Of a stretch of DNA of 64,000 nucleotides, positions 1-9,320 are shown piece by piece; within the stretch, counting starts at the first letter, position 1; the number at the start of each line of letters is the position of its first letter. The stretch is from Planctomycetaceae bacterium. Lineage in GTDB: Bacteria > Planctomycetota > Phycisphaerae > Sedimentisphaerales > UBA12454. Location of the stretch: NCBI GenBank assembly GCA_021371795.1, contig JAJFVK010000001.1, forward strand, positions 1 to 64,000. Direction: 5' to 3'. Both the position numbers and the translations under genes were made by a program. The notes under the pieces were generated by a model, which was given only the letters and a program-made list of their open reading frames with translations, did not search any database and was not told the origin of the DNA.

Positions 1-71
1 ACCAGTGGATCGCCGCCATTATCGAGTTGTTCAAAACGAGTTTGCCAGTCGAAAAGTCCGGAGAGCATCAT
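1..71 (-). mobile_element. 5' end of an IS5-type transposase gene, cut by the window edge
   Basis: On the minus strand an ATG at 69-71 opens a frame reading MMLSGLFDWQTRFEQLDN and on past position 1. An AAGGA ribosome site lies 6-10 bases upstream. The pattern 'LFDWQxRFEQLDxxGDPL' recalls the N-terminus of IS5-group transposases; this is recognition from memory of the family, and only 23 residues are visible. It marks the left border of the co-directional gene island that follows. Whether the element is intact cannot be judged from this window. Confidence 0.55.
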
Positions 72-446
72 AAGAAATCCTTTGCCAATGATATGAAAAA
101 CCGTAATTTACTTGTCAATGAGCTAACTATATCAAATGTGCAGCGAACTGCACGAAATTTTGTTAATTTTTAGAGATACCCTATAATAGTACACAACTAT
201 TTACGAAATAAGGTGTTGTGAAAATATTACTATTTTTGATTGCCCATTGCCCTTAAACTGCCCTTGAAATAATTTCCAGCAAGGTCAAAAACACCGGACT
301 TTGCAAGTTCTATCATGGTATTTTGGCGACCTACGAAAAACCGTCAGAACAGTGTGGTCTTGTCTCCAGAGCAGTTTACGAAAATTGGTGGAATTAATTT
401 TCATCTTTATTCTCTCGGCTATATCGGCATCGCTGTTCGCATCAGT
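72..446. other. Non-coding stretch between transposase start and DUF2934 remnant
   Basis: No convincing gene. The first ~110 bases are the leader of the leftward transposase. A possible outer end of that insertion sequence lies near 170-185 (AGAGATACCCTATAAT), but without the other end this is a guess. A small cluster of TGCCC words occurs at about 243-268. The plus-strand open frame at 315-539 and a 39-codon minus frame near 300-420 have no ribosome site and no recognisable content. Confidence 0.4.
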
Positions 447-632
447 TTATTTGTGAGGTTCATCTTTTCGAATCTCCCGTTCCGCCTGAAGCCAGTCCTG
501 AGCCGCGTGACCTTCACGATGGCCTTGCTGCTCATATAGTTCATAGGTCGCTTGGCGATCTACGGCTTCAAATCGGACGGTGTCTTGACTTTGACCGGAT
601 CGAAAATCCGATACGCGAGCAGTTTCACGCGG
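447..632 (-). pseudogene. DUF2934 domain remnant without a start codon
   Basis: The minus-strand frame reads TYELYEQQGHREGHAAQDW followed by LQAEREIRKDEPHK and a stop at 447-449. This matches the DUF2934 signature (YExxRQGxxxGH...DWxxAExE), a small domain common in stress islands. The frame is closed upstream by a TGA at 633-635, and no ATG, GTG or TTG lies between, so it has no normal start. It overlaps the end of the P-type ATPase fragment in another frame. It is either a decayed remnant or was once joined to the ATPase gene by a frame change. Domain identity is fairly sure; functionality is doubtful. Confidence 0.6.
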
Positions 633-1905
633 TCATTAACGAGGAACCACGCCAGTGCATATCCCCAAACGAACATCGCCCAGCCCCAGCCGAGGGGTGC
701 CATAAACATCCCATAAACCGCTATCAGCGTTGCCACGGTTTGCGTGCCGAGCACTGCTACCCATAAAATCCTCGCGGGGCGTATGTACCAGAACGGGCCT
801 CGCGTGCGCGTCAGAAAAATTGTCAGATGTCCCGCTACGGACAACTTCAAATACATAAGCGTCTGAATATGCGCACGGTCGAGATAAAAGACTCGTTCAC
901 TAAGATAAAACAAGCCAAAAGCAGAGACAACCCCAATGACGCCCAACACCGTGGCAATTCCCAATACCATACGCATATTCCAAGCTTCGGGCTTGTCCTT
1001 GTAATGAACATTGTCGTACGCAGTGGACAGGATGGCACCATCATTGAGCAGTGCCAGCATCACAATCATTACCGCTGTCAATGGATAAAAATAAAAACCA
1101 GAATCGCCAGTGTCATAAACAACAGCACACGCAGCGTCTCGGCGATGCGGTATATTGCGTAGCTGTTCATCCGCTGGAAAATTTTTCTGCTCTCCTTAAT
1201 CGCGTCAATAATCACCGACAGACCGGGCGTCAGCAACACAATGGAAGCTGCCGCACGCGCCGCGTCCGTTGCACCCGAAACGGCGATACCGCAGTCGGCC
1301 TTTTTCAAAGCCGGAGCGTCATTTACTCCATCGCCAGTCATACCGACGATATGGTTGCGATGCTGTAGGACATCTACAATGTGAAACTTGTGTTCTGGGA
1401 ACACCTGTGCAAAGCCATCCGCATTATCAATGGATTCAACTATTTCTGCGTTCTCTTGTTTTTTTGAATCGCCCAAGCTGCCCGCATCAAGGATATTTGT
1501 GCCCATATCTAATTTTTTGGCGGTTTCCTTGGCGATGGCCAGCGCATCGCCCGTCACCATTTTAATTTTCACACCCATATTGCCAGCGGTTGCGATTGTT
1601 GCCTTAGCATCTTTTCGCGGCGGGTCAAATAACGGCAGCACACCGACAAACTGCCATTGACCTTCACCATCAGCTCGCGCCACGCCCAGTGAACGAAAGC
1701 CGCGGACTGCAAATTCGTTGACTGCCTTATCGACGGCAGATTTCACATGACCTGCATTGGCAGATAAATTCAATATCACCTGCGGTGCTCCCTTGGTTAC
1801 CTTAAACTCCTTTCCATCCGTGCTTTTGACAGTGGCTTCGGTGCGTTTATGCACAGGGTCAAACGGCTGGAAATGGACGACCTGGTAATCTTTCAAGGCC
1901 TGATT
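560..1905 (-). pseudogene. P3A-type proton ATPase, 3' fragment with frameshift
   Basis: This is the C-terminal part of a plasma-membrane H+-exporting P-type ATPase. Visible are HFQPFDPVHKRTEA and KGAPQVIL of the nucleotide-binding domain, KMVTGDALAIAKET, the hinge motif MTGDGVNDAPALKKAD, and the P3A membrane region (SYAIYRIAETLRVLLFM). The reading frame breaks at about 1078-1081: the upstream frame ends FIFIH-stop and the family continues in the -1 frame as YPLTAVMIVMLALLNDG. The 5' part with the actuator domain and the DKTGT phosphorylation motif is absent; the frame instead abuts a GH130 fragment at about 1905. With both a missing 5' half and a frameshift, the gene is dead unless this is assembly error. 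Confidence 0.85.
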
Positions 1906-2173
1906 ATTTTTCAGGCCGCCGTTCGTAATCAGCTTCCGGCTCGAGCGCTATGCCGAGTCGTTCGACTCCGGAAGGGTCGCCTGCATCATTAAACCGAACA
2001 CGGGCGATGCTGATACGTGAATAATTACCCTTCGCGACGAGACGTGGAAAAAGATAAAGCCTTCCATCAGGACCGCGAACAGCAGCCTGATTCAGGATAC
2101 CTTCAGCCTCCAGCGGATTACCCGGCTCCGGCTCAATCACCAGCCCCAGTCGCTGCAACTTAAATTCACCCAT
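1904..2173 (-). pseudogene. GH130 glycoside phosphorylase, N-terminal fragment
   Basis: The 89-residue product shows the start of glycoside hydrolase family 130 (beta-mannoside / mannooligosaccharide phosphorylases): NPLEAEGILNQAAVR, LYLFPRLVAKGNYSRI and EPEADYER, the strands just before the family's GGVEDPR blade. Homology stops at YER, after which the DNA continues as the interior of a P-type ATPase in another frame, ending the product after four foreign residues. The fragment represents roughly a quarter of a normal GH130 enzyme and lacks the catalytic region. The junction near 1905-1912 looks like a deletion that fused two neighbouring island genes. Confidence 0.8.
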
Positions 2174-2205
2174 AAAAATCTTTCGTCTGGTTATGTTTTC
2201 TTATT

Positions 2206-2949
2206 TCAGTCTAAACAAGCTATTATTGTTTCGATAACCCGTTTTGTTTCATTGGGGCATCTAACCGGAATAGAAACAACACCTGCTTCTTCAGCCGGAT
2301 AGTCGTTGCCGCCAGGGAACAATGCATCGCCTATGAAAATCATCTCTTTCAATGAAATGCCGAGTATGTCTCGAAGTTTTCTAACCCCATAGGCTTTGTC
2401 AATTCCGGGCTTGGTAACATCAATGGATGTCGCGCCGCCCATTCGGACAGAAAACTCGGGGATAAAAGTGTCAAGGATTGCCTTTATCTTCTTCCGCTTG
2501 TTGAAATCTGCGTCCCATTTTTTCTTTTCTTCCAAAGGAACCTGCTGACCTAACGCGGAAAAAGTTATCTGGCTCCTCCTGTCTTCAATTGTTTCTCCCC
2601 AAACTTTTTCAACCTTGAAGCCTGCTGCTTCGAGAGCCTTCTTTAGAGAACTGATGATTTTTCCCTTTTCGTCCGTGGTGAAATCTTCTGAATATATCTT
2701 TTTCCAATCACCTGTATATTGGAAGAACTTTGTTCCACATGTAGGAAGGATGGATAGATTTTTCAGGCGTTCGTCATGGGGAAGATTGGAGATCACTTGC
2801 TTCTCAAACTGCAGCCAATCGCCTCCGGAAATCACGGCTACTTTGACGATGCCAAGAAGGTCATGCAGCAGTGCCGACATTTCAGCATCAAGAGACGATT
2901 TACTTTCGGCAAGTGTACCATCCAAATCAAAAACAATTAGTTTTTTCAT
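2206..2949 (-). CDS. HAD-IIB family sugar phosphatase / phosphomannomutase-like
   Basis: A complete HAD-superfamily protein (about 247 aa). Motif I, FDLDGTLAES, lies at the N-terminus, SGGD follows as motif II, and FIGDALFPGGNDYP near residue 210 is motif IV. The C2-type cap and overall length fit HAD-IIB proteins related to eukaryotic phosphomannomutase and sucrose/trehalose-phosphate phosphatases. The exact substrate cannot be read from the sequence; a hexose phosphate is likely given the carbohydrate genes around it. The start MKKLIVFDLDGT was chosen by family alignment; an ATG two codons earlier is possible and neither has a strong ribosome site. It is part of the co-directional island. 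Confidence 0.8.
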   Translation of the reverse strand: MKKLIVFDLDGTLAESKSSLDAEMSALLHDLLGIVKVAVISGGDWLQFEKQVISNLPHDERLKNLSILPTCGTKFFQYTGDWKKIYSEDFTTDEKGKIISSLKKALEAAGFKVEKVWGETIEDRRSQITFSALGQQVPLEEKKKWDADFNKRKKIKAILDTFIPEFSVRMGGATSIDVTKPGIDKAYGVRKLRDILGISLKEMIFIGDALFPGGNDYPAEEAGVVSIPVRCPNETKRVIETIIACLD

Positions 2950-2982
2950 TATCATTTGCAATATTTCTTTGTTTGTGAAAAT

Positions 2983-3210
2983 CTATGGGATTCTGCTATT
3001 TTCTGACGGCGCCTGCTGCGGCTGGATGCGAGGCCGCAATGACAAGTTATCGCTCAGCGCGTAATACGTGATGGCAGCTAACATCAAAACCAAGAAAATC
3101 CAAAAACTCCAGGTATGATGTATCCTTTTCCAGTAAGGCTTATCGTCATGATGCTTCTTGTTGTGATCCTGCTCTTCCTGTCGATGGAGATCGTGTTCGT
3201 TGCCTTTCAT
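2983..3210 (-). CDS. Small single-pass membrane protein, unknown
   Basis: A 75-aa protein with a hydrophilic, His/Lys/Asp-rich N-terminus (about residues 1-33), one predicted membrane segment (WSFWIFLVLMLAAITYYAL) and a polar tail. AAAGGA lies 8 bases before the ATG. It sits between phosphoketolase and the HAD-IIB phosphatase, all in the same direction. The cytosolic His-rich part could bind metal, but no family is recognised. The DNA encoding the last 20 residues contains GTCATTGCGG, a word typical of dispersed REP-like repeats, so the C-terminus may be repeat-derived. Confidence 0.6.
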   Translation of the reverse strand: MKGNEHDLHRQEEQDHNKKHHDDKPYWKRIHHTWSFWIFLVLMLAAITYYALSDNLSLRPRIQPQQAPSENSRIP

Positions 3211-3255
3211 TTTTTCTGTCCTTTCTTAATTAAATTTCCAATAATTCCGATGCGG

Positions 3256-5688
3256 TTATGTATTGGTATTCACTATCCATTTCCAGTTTCTGATTTCAGG
3301 CATATCCTGGCCATGCTTGTCGATATACAGTTTGTGCTCGACGAGTTTATCCTGCACCATCTGCTTGAGGCGGTCCCCTTTATCGCCCAACTGCGGCAGC
3401 CGATTTATCGCATCCAGTACCAGATGGAATCTATCAAGACCGTTTAAAACCGTCATGTCAAAGTACGTTGTGATGGTACCCTCTTCCTTATATCCGTGAA
3501 CATGCATGTTTTCATGGTTGGTTCGGCTGTATGTCAGTTGGTGAACCAGCGAAGGATATCCGTGGAATGCAAAAATGACCGGCTTGTCTTTCGTGAATAA
3601 TGTATCGAAGTCTTGATCGTTAAGTCCGTGCGGATGTTCCGTATTCGGTTCAAGTTTCATTAAATCGACAACATTGATTACACGTATTTTTAAATCCGGC
3701 AGATGTTTACGCAGGATGGACACAGCGGCCAAGCACTCAAGAGTTGGTACGTCACCGCAGCAAGCCATCACCACGTCCGGCTCGACGCATTGGTAGCTGC
3801 CTGCCCATTGCCATACACCGATGCCCTCGGTGCAATGCTTTACCGCCTCATCCATAGTCAACCATTGCGGTGCCTGGTATTTGCCTGCGACCACGACATT
3901 AACATAATGCCGACTTCTCAAACAATGATCCCCAACCGATAGCAGACAGTTGGCATCGGGCGGAAGGTAAACTCGCACGATAGAAGCCTTCTTGTTTACC
4001 ACATGATCGATGAAGCCAGGGTCTTGATGGGTAAAGCCGTTATGGGCTTGCTGCCAAACGTGCGAAGCGAGCAGATAATTTAGCGATGCTATTTTTCGCC
4101 GCCATGGTAATTCCGCAGTAACTTTCAGCCATTTTGCGTGCTGGTTGAACATCGAATCGATAATATGAATGAACGCTTCATAGCAGTTAAACAACCCGTG
4201 CCTTCCGGTGAGCAGATATCCCTCAAGCCAACCTTCACATTGATGCTCGCTTAACATCTCCATTACCCGGCCATCGGATGCAAGAAACTCATCGTTCTCT
4301 TTTGTTCGGGCTTCCCACTGCCGTTTGGTGACCTCGAAGACAGCATTTAACCTGTTGGAAAGCGTCTCATCGGGACCGAATATCCGGAAATTTCTTTGTT
4401 CCTTATTGAGCTTAATCACATCGCGCAGGAATTCTCCGAGCATATGTGCGTCTGATGCCTCAACCGATCCTGGAGATGGTACATCCACTGCGTATTTCCG
4501 AAAGTCCGGCATAATTAAATCGTGCAATAATAACCCGCCATTAGTGTGAGGATTGGCGCCCATTCTTCGCTCACCCTCGGGTGCCAGCTCTGCCAATTCC
4601 GGTATGAGATGTCCATCTTTATCAAAGAGTTCCTCTGCTTTATAACTTTTCATCCAGTCCTCAAGGAGCTTTAGATGACCGGGATGCTCGGAATCTACCA
4701 ACAACGGAATTTGGTGTGCTCGAAAAGTACCTTCGATTTGTAATCCATCGACAACCTTCGGTCCCGTCCAGCCTTTGGGTGAATTAAGGACAATCATCGG
4801 CCAGCGTGGTCGAGAGGCGTCATTTTTATTTCGCGCGTTATTTTTGATCTGCCGAATATTCTCGATGACCTCTTCCAAAGTTTCGGCCATGAGTTGATGC
4901 ATTTTTTCCGGGTCATCACCTTCCACAAAGTAAGGCGTCCAGCCGCAGCCCCGGAAGAATTGCTCCAATTCCTCATGCTCAATGCGCGCCGACACAGTTG
5001 GGTTGGCTATTTTATAGCCGTTGAGATGCAGGATCGGCAGCACGACTCCATCGGTTATCGGATTGAGAAATTTGTTGGACTGCCATGCCGTTGCCAGCGG
5101 GCCTGTTTCCGCTTCACCATCGCCGATGATACAGGCGACAATAAGCTCTGGATTGTCGAACGCGGCTCCGAAGGCATGACTTAGCGAATACCCTAATTCG
5201 CCGCCTTCATGAATTGAACCCGGCGTCGTCGGTGCAACATGGCTGGAAATACCACCTGGAAATGAAAATTGCTTAAACAGCTTTTTCAGTCCGGCTTCGT
5301 CTTGGGTGATGTTCGGATAAACTTCACTCCATGTGTCTTCGAGATAAACATTGCCCACAAGAGAAGGACCGCCGTGACCCGGGCCGGAGATATAAAACAT
5401 ATTCAGGTCGTACTCTTTAATGATCCTGTTCAAGTGTACATAAATAAAGTTCTGCCCCGGCGTAGTACCCCAATGTCCCAGCAGCATCGACTTCACATGC
5501 TCCGGCTTCAGCGGTTCTCGAAGCAAAGGATTGTCACATAGATAGAGCTGACCGACCGACAGATAGTTGGCGGCACGCCAGTAGGCGTTTATCTTTCGCA
5601 GCAAATCTGGCGACAACGGTTTGTCATTTTTATTTTTCTCTTCCTTTTTTACCTCAATATTCTTTTCAGATACTTTTTTTGTTTTCAT
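3256..5688 (-). CDS. xfp: Phosphoketolase (xylulose-5-P / fructose-6-P)
   Basis: A full-length (810 aa) thiamine-diphosphate enzyme of the XFP family. It cleaves xylulose 5-phosphate, and often fructose 6-phosphate, with phosphate to acetyl phosphate plus glyceraldehyde 3-phosphate or erythrose 4-phosphate. Seen: [19 protein letters not shown] near the N-terminus, [16 protein letters not shown], the TPP motif GDGEAETGP (about residue 189), [11 protein letters not shown] and the C-terminal [14 protein letters not shown]. The ATG at 5688 has AAGGAAA 8 bases upstream and is preferred to the one at 5706. It overlaps the preceding PRC-barrel gene by 23 bases, so the two are co-transcribed. The downstream enzyme acetate kinase survives only as a remnant at 8460-8591. 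Confidence 0.96.
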   Translation of the reverse strand: MKTKKVSEKNIEVKKEEKNKNDKPLSPDLLRKINAYWRAANYLSVGQLYLCDNPLLREPLKPEHVKSMLLGHWGTTPGQNFIYVHLNRIIKEYDLNMFYISGPGHGGPSLVGNVYLEDTWSEVYPNITQDEAGLKKLFKQFSFPGGISSHVAPTTPGSIHEGGELGYSLSHAFGAAFDNPELIVACIIGDGEAETGPLATAWQSNKFLNPITDGVVLPILHLNGYKIANPTVSARIEHEELEQFFRGCGWTPYFVEGDDPEKMHQLMAETLEEVIENIRQIKNNARNKNDASRPRWPMIVLNSPKGWTGPKVVDGLQIEGTFRAHQIPLLVDSEHPGHLKLLEDWMKSYKAEELFDKDGHLIPELAELAPEGERRMGANPHTNGGLLLHDLIMPDFRKYAVDVPSPGSVEASDAHMLGEFLRDVIKLNKEQRNFRIFGPDETLSNRLNAVFEVTKRQWEARTKENDEFLASDGRVMEMLSEHQCEGWLEGYLLTGRHGLFNCYEAFIHIIDSMFNQHAKWLKVTAELPWRRKIASLNYLLASHVWQQAHNGFTHQDPGFIDHVVNKKASIVRVYLPPDANCLLSVGDHCLRSRHYVNVVVAGKYQAPQWLTMDEAVKHCTEGIGVWQWAGSYQCVEPDVVMACCGDVPTLECLAAVSILRKHLPDLKIRVINVVDLMKLEPNTEHPHGLNDQDFDTLFTKDKPVIFAFHGYPSLVHQLTYSRTNHENMHVHGYKEEGTITTYFDMTVLNGLDRFHLVLDAINRLPQLGDKGDRLKQMVQDKLVEHKLYIDKHGQDMPEIRNWKWIVNTNT

Positions 5689-6460
5689 AACTATTTTCCT
5701 TTTCAATGGCAGTCAGTTCATCATCCCAGTATCCCTGGCGATTATAATGTAGATGCAGTTCGGTCTCATATTCCCGAGTTAGCAGAGACTCATCTGTGTA
5801 TTCCGGTGCCTGCTTGATGGTCTGGCGGGAAATACTGACGAATACTTTCGACTCGCTCCAACTAATATTACCAATCCATTTCGGTGAAATTAGGACTTTT
5901 TTACCCAGCCACCAGTTCCGTGTATCAATGATTAGATAACGAATCGCCCACGTCTCGTCATCTATTATAAAATCATCAACGTGGCCAATCTCGCCGTCTG
6001 TGGCTTGGACGTGATGGCCACTCACATCGTAAGTGCTGCGTAAATTGGGATTCCACGATTTTTCCTCTTTGGTGGGTTCTCTCCACATTTTACGGTCTCG
6101 CAAAATGTATGGATAAAGTCCCCACATGTATTGACCGCTCCAATACATCGGGTATCCATAATACCCATGGTAGGCATCTTCAAATTGTCGCGAGACGGGC
6201 TTGTCACTGTCCAGAGATGGACTGTCCTCAATCTGCTTTTTGGTTAAATCAATGGTGATATATTGTTCTTCTTTATTCACGGCGACCATTGCGTACGGGG
6301 AGATTAATACCTGTCTGCCCATAAGCCAGCTTCCTGTGTCGGCAACCAGATAACGAATCGTCCAGTGGTTATCATCGAAGTAGAATTCTTTGACCTTTCC
6401 TATTTCACCATCGAGGCTGTGCAATTTGTAACCTTTTAATGTTTTAGCTTTGTTTAACAT
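5666..6460 (-). CDS. Double PRC-barrel domain protein
   Basis: A soluble 264-aa protein with two PRC-barrel domains, about residues 8-80 ([24 protein letters not shown]) and 145-215 ([21 protein letters not shown]), joined by an aromatic, Tyr/Trp-rich linker. Each repeat has the typical xxxGxxIGxVxDFYFDDxxWxIRYLVxDT pattern. PRC-barrels are small beta-barrels used in photosynthetic reaction centre H subunits and RimM. The two-domain version is common in environmental stress islands, with unknown function. AAAGGATTACTATT precedes the ATG. Its 3' end overlaps the phosphoketolase start. Confidence 0.88.
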   Translation of the reverse strand: MLNKAKTLKGYKLHSLDGEIGKVKEFYFDDNHWTIRYLVADTGSWLMGRQVLISPYAMVAVNKEEQYITIDLTKKQIEDSPSLDSDKPVSRQFEDAYHGYYGYPMYWSGQYMWGLYPYILRDRKMWREPTKEEKSWNPNLRSTYDVSGHHVQATDGEIGHVDDFIIDDETWAIRYLIIDTRNWWLGKKVLISPKWIGNISWSESKVFVSISRQTIKQAPEYTDESLLTREYETELHLHYNRQGYWDDELTAIEKENSYENKKSI

Positions 6461-6567
6461 AATAGTAATCCTTTTATTTTTGAGTTTTGTTATTATTCAT
6501 ATTTCAATAAACAGGCTTAATTAAGTTTCTTTGTCATAGGATATAAGCCTCGTGTATTTTCGCCTTC

Positions 6568-6906
6568 TCAATGTTTACGCAAAAAACGCAGTTCGGTACG
6601 AAGATGCTCGACCTCGTCGAGCAGATCGAACATTGTTTTGAGCAAAGCTAAATCGAGGCCGTGAATGGTTCGCAAGTACTCGATTCGCCGAATGGTATAA
6701 ATTGCCTCTTCCGTGAATTCCATTACCCCGTACGGTGGTTGAACAATAGGTCGTACAAAGCCGTCACGGCAATATATAAGAATGAAACGGCGGGATACAC
6801 CCGCGAGATGTGCTGTCTCGTCGAGGCTGTATAAAACATTTGGTTTCGGTTGAAACAACTCTATTGCCAGAGATGGCTGGCTGTTCGTAACAAATCTTTT
6901 ATTCAT
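6568..6906 (-). CDS. cbpM: Chaperone modulator CbpM-like protein
   Basis: A 112-aa MerR-like winged-helix protein of the CbpM type. The sequence [24 protein letters not shown] is the MerR-like helix-turn-helix, followed by a helical tail ([35 protein letters not shown]) typical of CbpM/YccW regulators. CbpM binds the J domain of CbpA and blocks its stimulation of DnaK. The gene overlaps the upstream DnaJ/CbpA gene by 4 bases (ATGA), exactly the pairing expected for CbpA-CbpM. Confidence 0.85.
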   Translation of the reverse strand: MNKRFVTNSQPSLAIELFQPKPNVLYSLDETAHLAGVSRRFILIYCRDGFVRPIVQPPYGVMEFTEEAIYTIRRIEYLRTIHGLDLALLKTMFDLLDEVEHLRTELRFLRKH

Positions 6907-7874
6907 AAAGGGCGCCTCGGGTTAAAAGTTGATTTTGCGGCCAATTGTTCCCATAGTATTTTTTGTTCCGGCGTCAGATTTACTGGAACCTGGATAGACA
7001 CGACAGCATACAGGTCACCCCGCATCCCGTTGCTCATTGGCAAACCTTTTCCACGTAAACGTAATTGCCGTTCAGCAATGGTACCAGTCGGTATTTTCAA
7101 GGATACCATTCCGTCCAAAGTCGGGATGTGGATGGTAACACCCAGCACCGCTTCCCATGGAGCCAGATCCAAATCGTAATAGAGGTCGGCACCGCGCACG
7201 CGGAAGTCCGGATGCTGGGCGAATTTTACCTTCAAATACAGATTTCCCGATTCACCTCCGCCAATTCCTTCCTGGCCTTTGCCCGCAAGACGAATGAGTT
7301 GTGCTTCCCGCACGCCAGGCGGGATTTTCACCCGCAAAGTCCGCTTGCCCAATTGTCCGGAGCGCGGATCGGTACGCTGCAAATTTATTGTACGTGTCGA
7401 ACCGTGCAAAATTTCGTCCAGCGTCACCAAAATGTCGGCCTCGATATCCTGGCCGCGATGGGCGATTGTCTCGCCTTCCATGCCATTCCCATTTGTTCGA
7501 CCAAAACCTTCGGATACACGACCGCGACTGCCGAAGAACTGCTCGAAAAAATCGCTGAAGCCTGTACCATCGAAATGGAATTCCGAAGCATCTCCGGAAC
7601 CTCCGCCAAATCCGCTCTGTGGCGGTGGCGGCTGCTGTCCCTGATGGTTCCAGTTTGCTCCCAACTGATCATATTTTCGCCGTTTCTCCGGGTCGCTAAG
7701 GACTTCGTTGGCCTCGTTGATTTCCCTGAATTTTTCTTCACCCGTAATCTTGTCTTTGGCAACGTCAGGATGATACTTGTGAGCGAGTTTGCGGAATGCC
7801 TTTTTGATTTCCTCGCCGTTTGCATCTCGAGCCACGCCGAGAACGTCATAGTAGTCCTTGAATTTAACGGGCAT
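6903..7874 (-). CDS. cbpA: CbpA-type J-domain co-chaperone
   Basis: A 323-aa Hsp40. The J domain is at residues 7-72 with the catalytic HPD at 35-37 (KYHPDVAKD). A Gly/Gln/Pro-rich linker ([15 protein letters not shown]) follows, then two C-terminal beta domains ([33 protein letters not shown]). No CxxCxGxG zinc repeats are present, so it is type II (CbpA-like) rather than DnaJ. It would stimulate DnaK ATPase and bind unfolded proteins. AGGAGG lies 5 bases before the ATG. It overlaps grpE by 11 bases and cbpM by 4, forming a tight three-gene unit without dnaK. Confidence 0.95.
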   Translation of the reverse strand: MPVKFKDYYDVLGVARDANGEEIKKAFRKLAHKYHPDVAKDKITGEEKFREINEANEVLSDPEKRRKYDQLGANWNHQGQQPPPPQSGFGGGSGDASEFHFDGTGFSDFFEQFFGSRGRVSEGFGRTNGNGMEGETIAHRGQDIEADILVTLDEILHGSTRTINLQRTDPRSGQLGKRTLRVKIPPGVREAQLIRLAGKGQEGIGGGESGNLYLKVKFAQHPDFRVRGADLYYDLDLAPWEAVLGVTIHIPTLDGMVSLKIPTGTIAERQLRLRGKGLPMSNGMRGDLYAVVSIQVPVNLTPEQKILWEQLAAKSTFNPRRPL

Positions 7875-8463
7875 GATTGCCTCCTGGAGAATGACTCAAG
7901 TCATTTACAACAACCTTTGCCGGACGAAAGATTTTATCATTGCGGTAGTAACCACGCTGAATAACTTCGAGGATGGTCTGATCGGGTTGGCGTGGGTCAT
8001 GCCACACGGAAACAGCCTCGTGCCGGTGAGGGTCGAATGGCTTACCAATGTCCTCGACCGCCTCAATGCCGTGGCGGTGGAGCAACTGGCCAATCTGCTG
8101 CAGCGTCATCGTCACACCTTGATGCAACAACTCGGAAGAAATAGATTGCTCGGAAGCCATGGCAAGTTCGAGATTATCGAGAATGGGCAATAAGTCACGT
8201 ATGAAGGTTTCCTTTTCCACCGCAGCTTGTTGTTCGGAATCTCGCCGTGTGCGCTTTTGGAAATTGTCAAAGTCGGCGGCGAGGCGAATGTAATCGTTCT
8301 TCTGTGCGGCCAAATCCTTCTGGAGCATGGATAGGTCAGTCAATACAGCATTAGCAACTGAAGCGGACGGATGCGGTGCATCTGCCGAGCCTGGATGTTC
8401 AGGATTGATGGTTGGCACCTTATAGTTTCCCATTTGAAAGTCTTTTTTTTTCTGCGATTTCAT
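7864..8463 (-). CDS. grpE: Nucleotide exchange factor GrpE
   Basis: A 199-aa GrpE. A long coiled-coil N-terminus ([31 protein letters not shown]) leads into the four-helix and beta-wing region with [12 protein letters not shown] and [20 protein letters not shown], close to the family signature. It releases ADP from DnaK. GGAGGT stands 10 bases before the ATG at 8463; a second ATG ten codons in would also work. This is probably a second, island-borne copy, since the main grpE usually sits with dnaK; dnaK is not in the window. Confidence 0.93.
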   Translation of the reverse strand: MKSQKKKDFQMGNYKVPTINPEHPGSADAPHPSASVANAVLTDLSMLQKDLAAQKNDYIRLAADFDNFQKRTRRDSEQQAAVEKETFIRDLLPILDNLELAMASEQSISSELLHQGVTMTLQQIGQLLHRHGIEAVEDIGKPFDPHRHEAVSVWHDPRQPDQTILEVIQRGYYRNDKIFRPAKVVVNDLSHSPGGNHAR

Positions 8464-8591
8464 AATGATATCACCTCCAGAATCCGTCGAAGCGAATCAC
8501 AGGCCTCGAACAACACGAATTTGATGCTCAATGAGCCGCCTTTGATCATCAGCACGTTAGTATGAGTCGATTTTGATGACTTGTTTGTCAT
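8460..8591 (-). pseudogene. ackA: Acetate kinase, N-terminal remnant
   Basis: A 43-codon frame reads HTNVLMIKGGSLSIKFVLFE then [14 protein letters not shown] and stops. This matches the first beta-strand and phosphate loop of acetate kinase (VLVINxGSSSIKFxLF...SLRRILEGxI). The conserved Asn of N-x-G-S-S-S-x-K is Lys and one Ser of SSS is Leu, and about 350 residues are missing. It starts inside the stop of the upstream HAD gene (ATGA) and ends in the grpE start region, so a deletion has left only the 5' stub between two intact operon genes. A short peptide may still be made by translational coupling, but not acetate kinase. Confidence 0.7.
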
Positions 8592-9214
8592 TTTGCAGCC
8601 TCCAATCCAAACGAAGCCAGTTTCGCACATGTGGATTTGTAATCCGTGTGACAAATACCTCTAATTCCCAGACCTTTTGCGACCTGGACAAACATCGGGA
8701 TGTTCTCAATATAGACTATCTGACTGGCAGGAACCTGCGCAATATCGAGTGCCATACGAAAGATATTCGCATCTGGCTTTCGCAAGTGGACGAAACAGGA
8801 GGAAATGAAAAAATCCACAAAACCATCAAGTTTGAACTTTCGAATCCGATACAAATTCAGCTCCCTTGCTTCGTTGCTGACAACAACAATCTTCAGCCCA
8901 TACCGCCCCTTAAGCCGGCGGACCAACTCGATCATTTCAGGATATGGCCTCGACTGGGCAAACATAAATTTCCTAAATTGAGCCAGTGTGAATAATCGTT
9001 TCTGATAAAACACCACGTAATTCAAGTATTCTTCCAGAGTAAGCTTGTCTATCTCATACGTATCTAATATCATATTATGTCTGTCGTTTATCTCTTTGAG
9101 ATTCAGACCAAATGTCTTTGCCGCCAGTTTGCGGGACACGTGCCCCAATCCGTCGGTGAGCAAAACGCCGCCGATATCCACAAACAACATAGTAATTAAA
9201 CTGCTATTTTTCAT
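8588..9214 (-). CDS. HAD-IA-like hydrolase
   Basis: A 208-aa HAD-superfamily protein. Motif I is LFVDIGGVLLTDG (Asp nucleophile, with Gly where phosphatases normally carry a second Asp), followed by a helical cap. VVVSNEARE is motif II, RKPDANIFRMAL motif III, and the motif IV region reads IVYIENIPMFV, where the usual acidic pair is partly changed (EN). These substitutions suggest altered or weak phosphatase activity. The ATG at 9214 has GAAGGAAG just upstream and is preferred over the far-upstream codon at 9277. Its stop overlaps the acetate kinase remnant start. Confidence 0.75.
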   Translation of the reverse strand: MKNSSLITMLFVDIGGVLLTDGLGHVSRKLAAKTFGLNLKEINDRHNMILDTYEIDKLTLEEYLNYVVFYQKRLFTLAQFRKFMFAQSRPYPEMIELVRRLKGRYGLKIVVVSNEARELNLYRIRKFKLDGFVDFFISSCFVHLRKPDANIFRMALDIAQVPASQIVYIENIPMFVQVAKGLGIRGICHTDYKSTCAKLASFGLEAAK

Positions 9215-9320
9215 TTTGCTTCCTTCAGCATAATCTTGCCACCCAAAGCGGCATTGGTTCTTCTTTAGTAAAACCACAGTTTCTTAACCACTTTCTTAAA
9301 CCGAGGCATCCGCTTTGGTT

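Noticed and set aside
315-539. 74-aa plus-strand ORF near the left edge
   Set aside because: No ribosome site and no recognisable content; the opposite strand encodes the DUF2934 frame over part of it.
1060-1100. Programmed -1 frameshift in the ATPase
   Set aside because: No canonical slippery heptamer in frame, and the gene also lacks its 5' half, so decay is the simpler reading.
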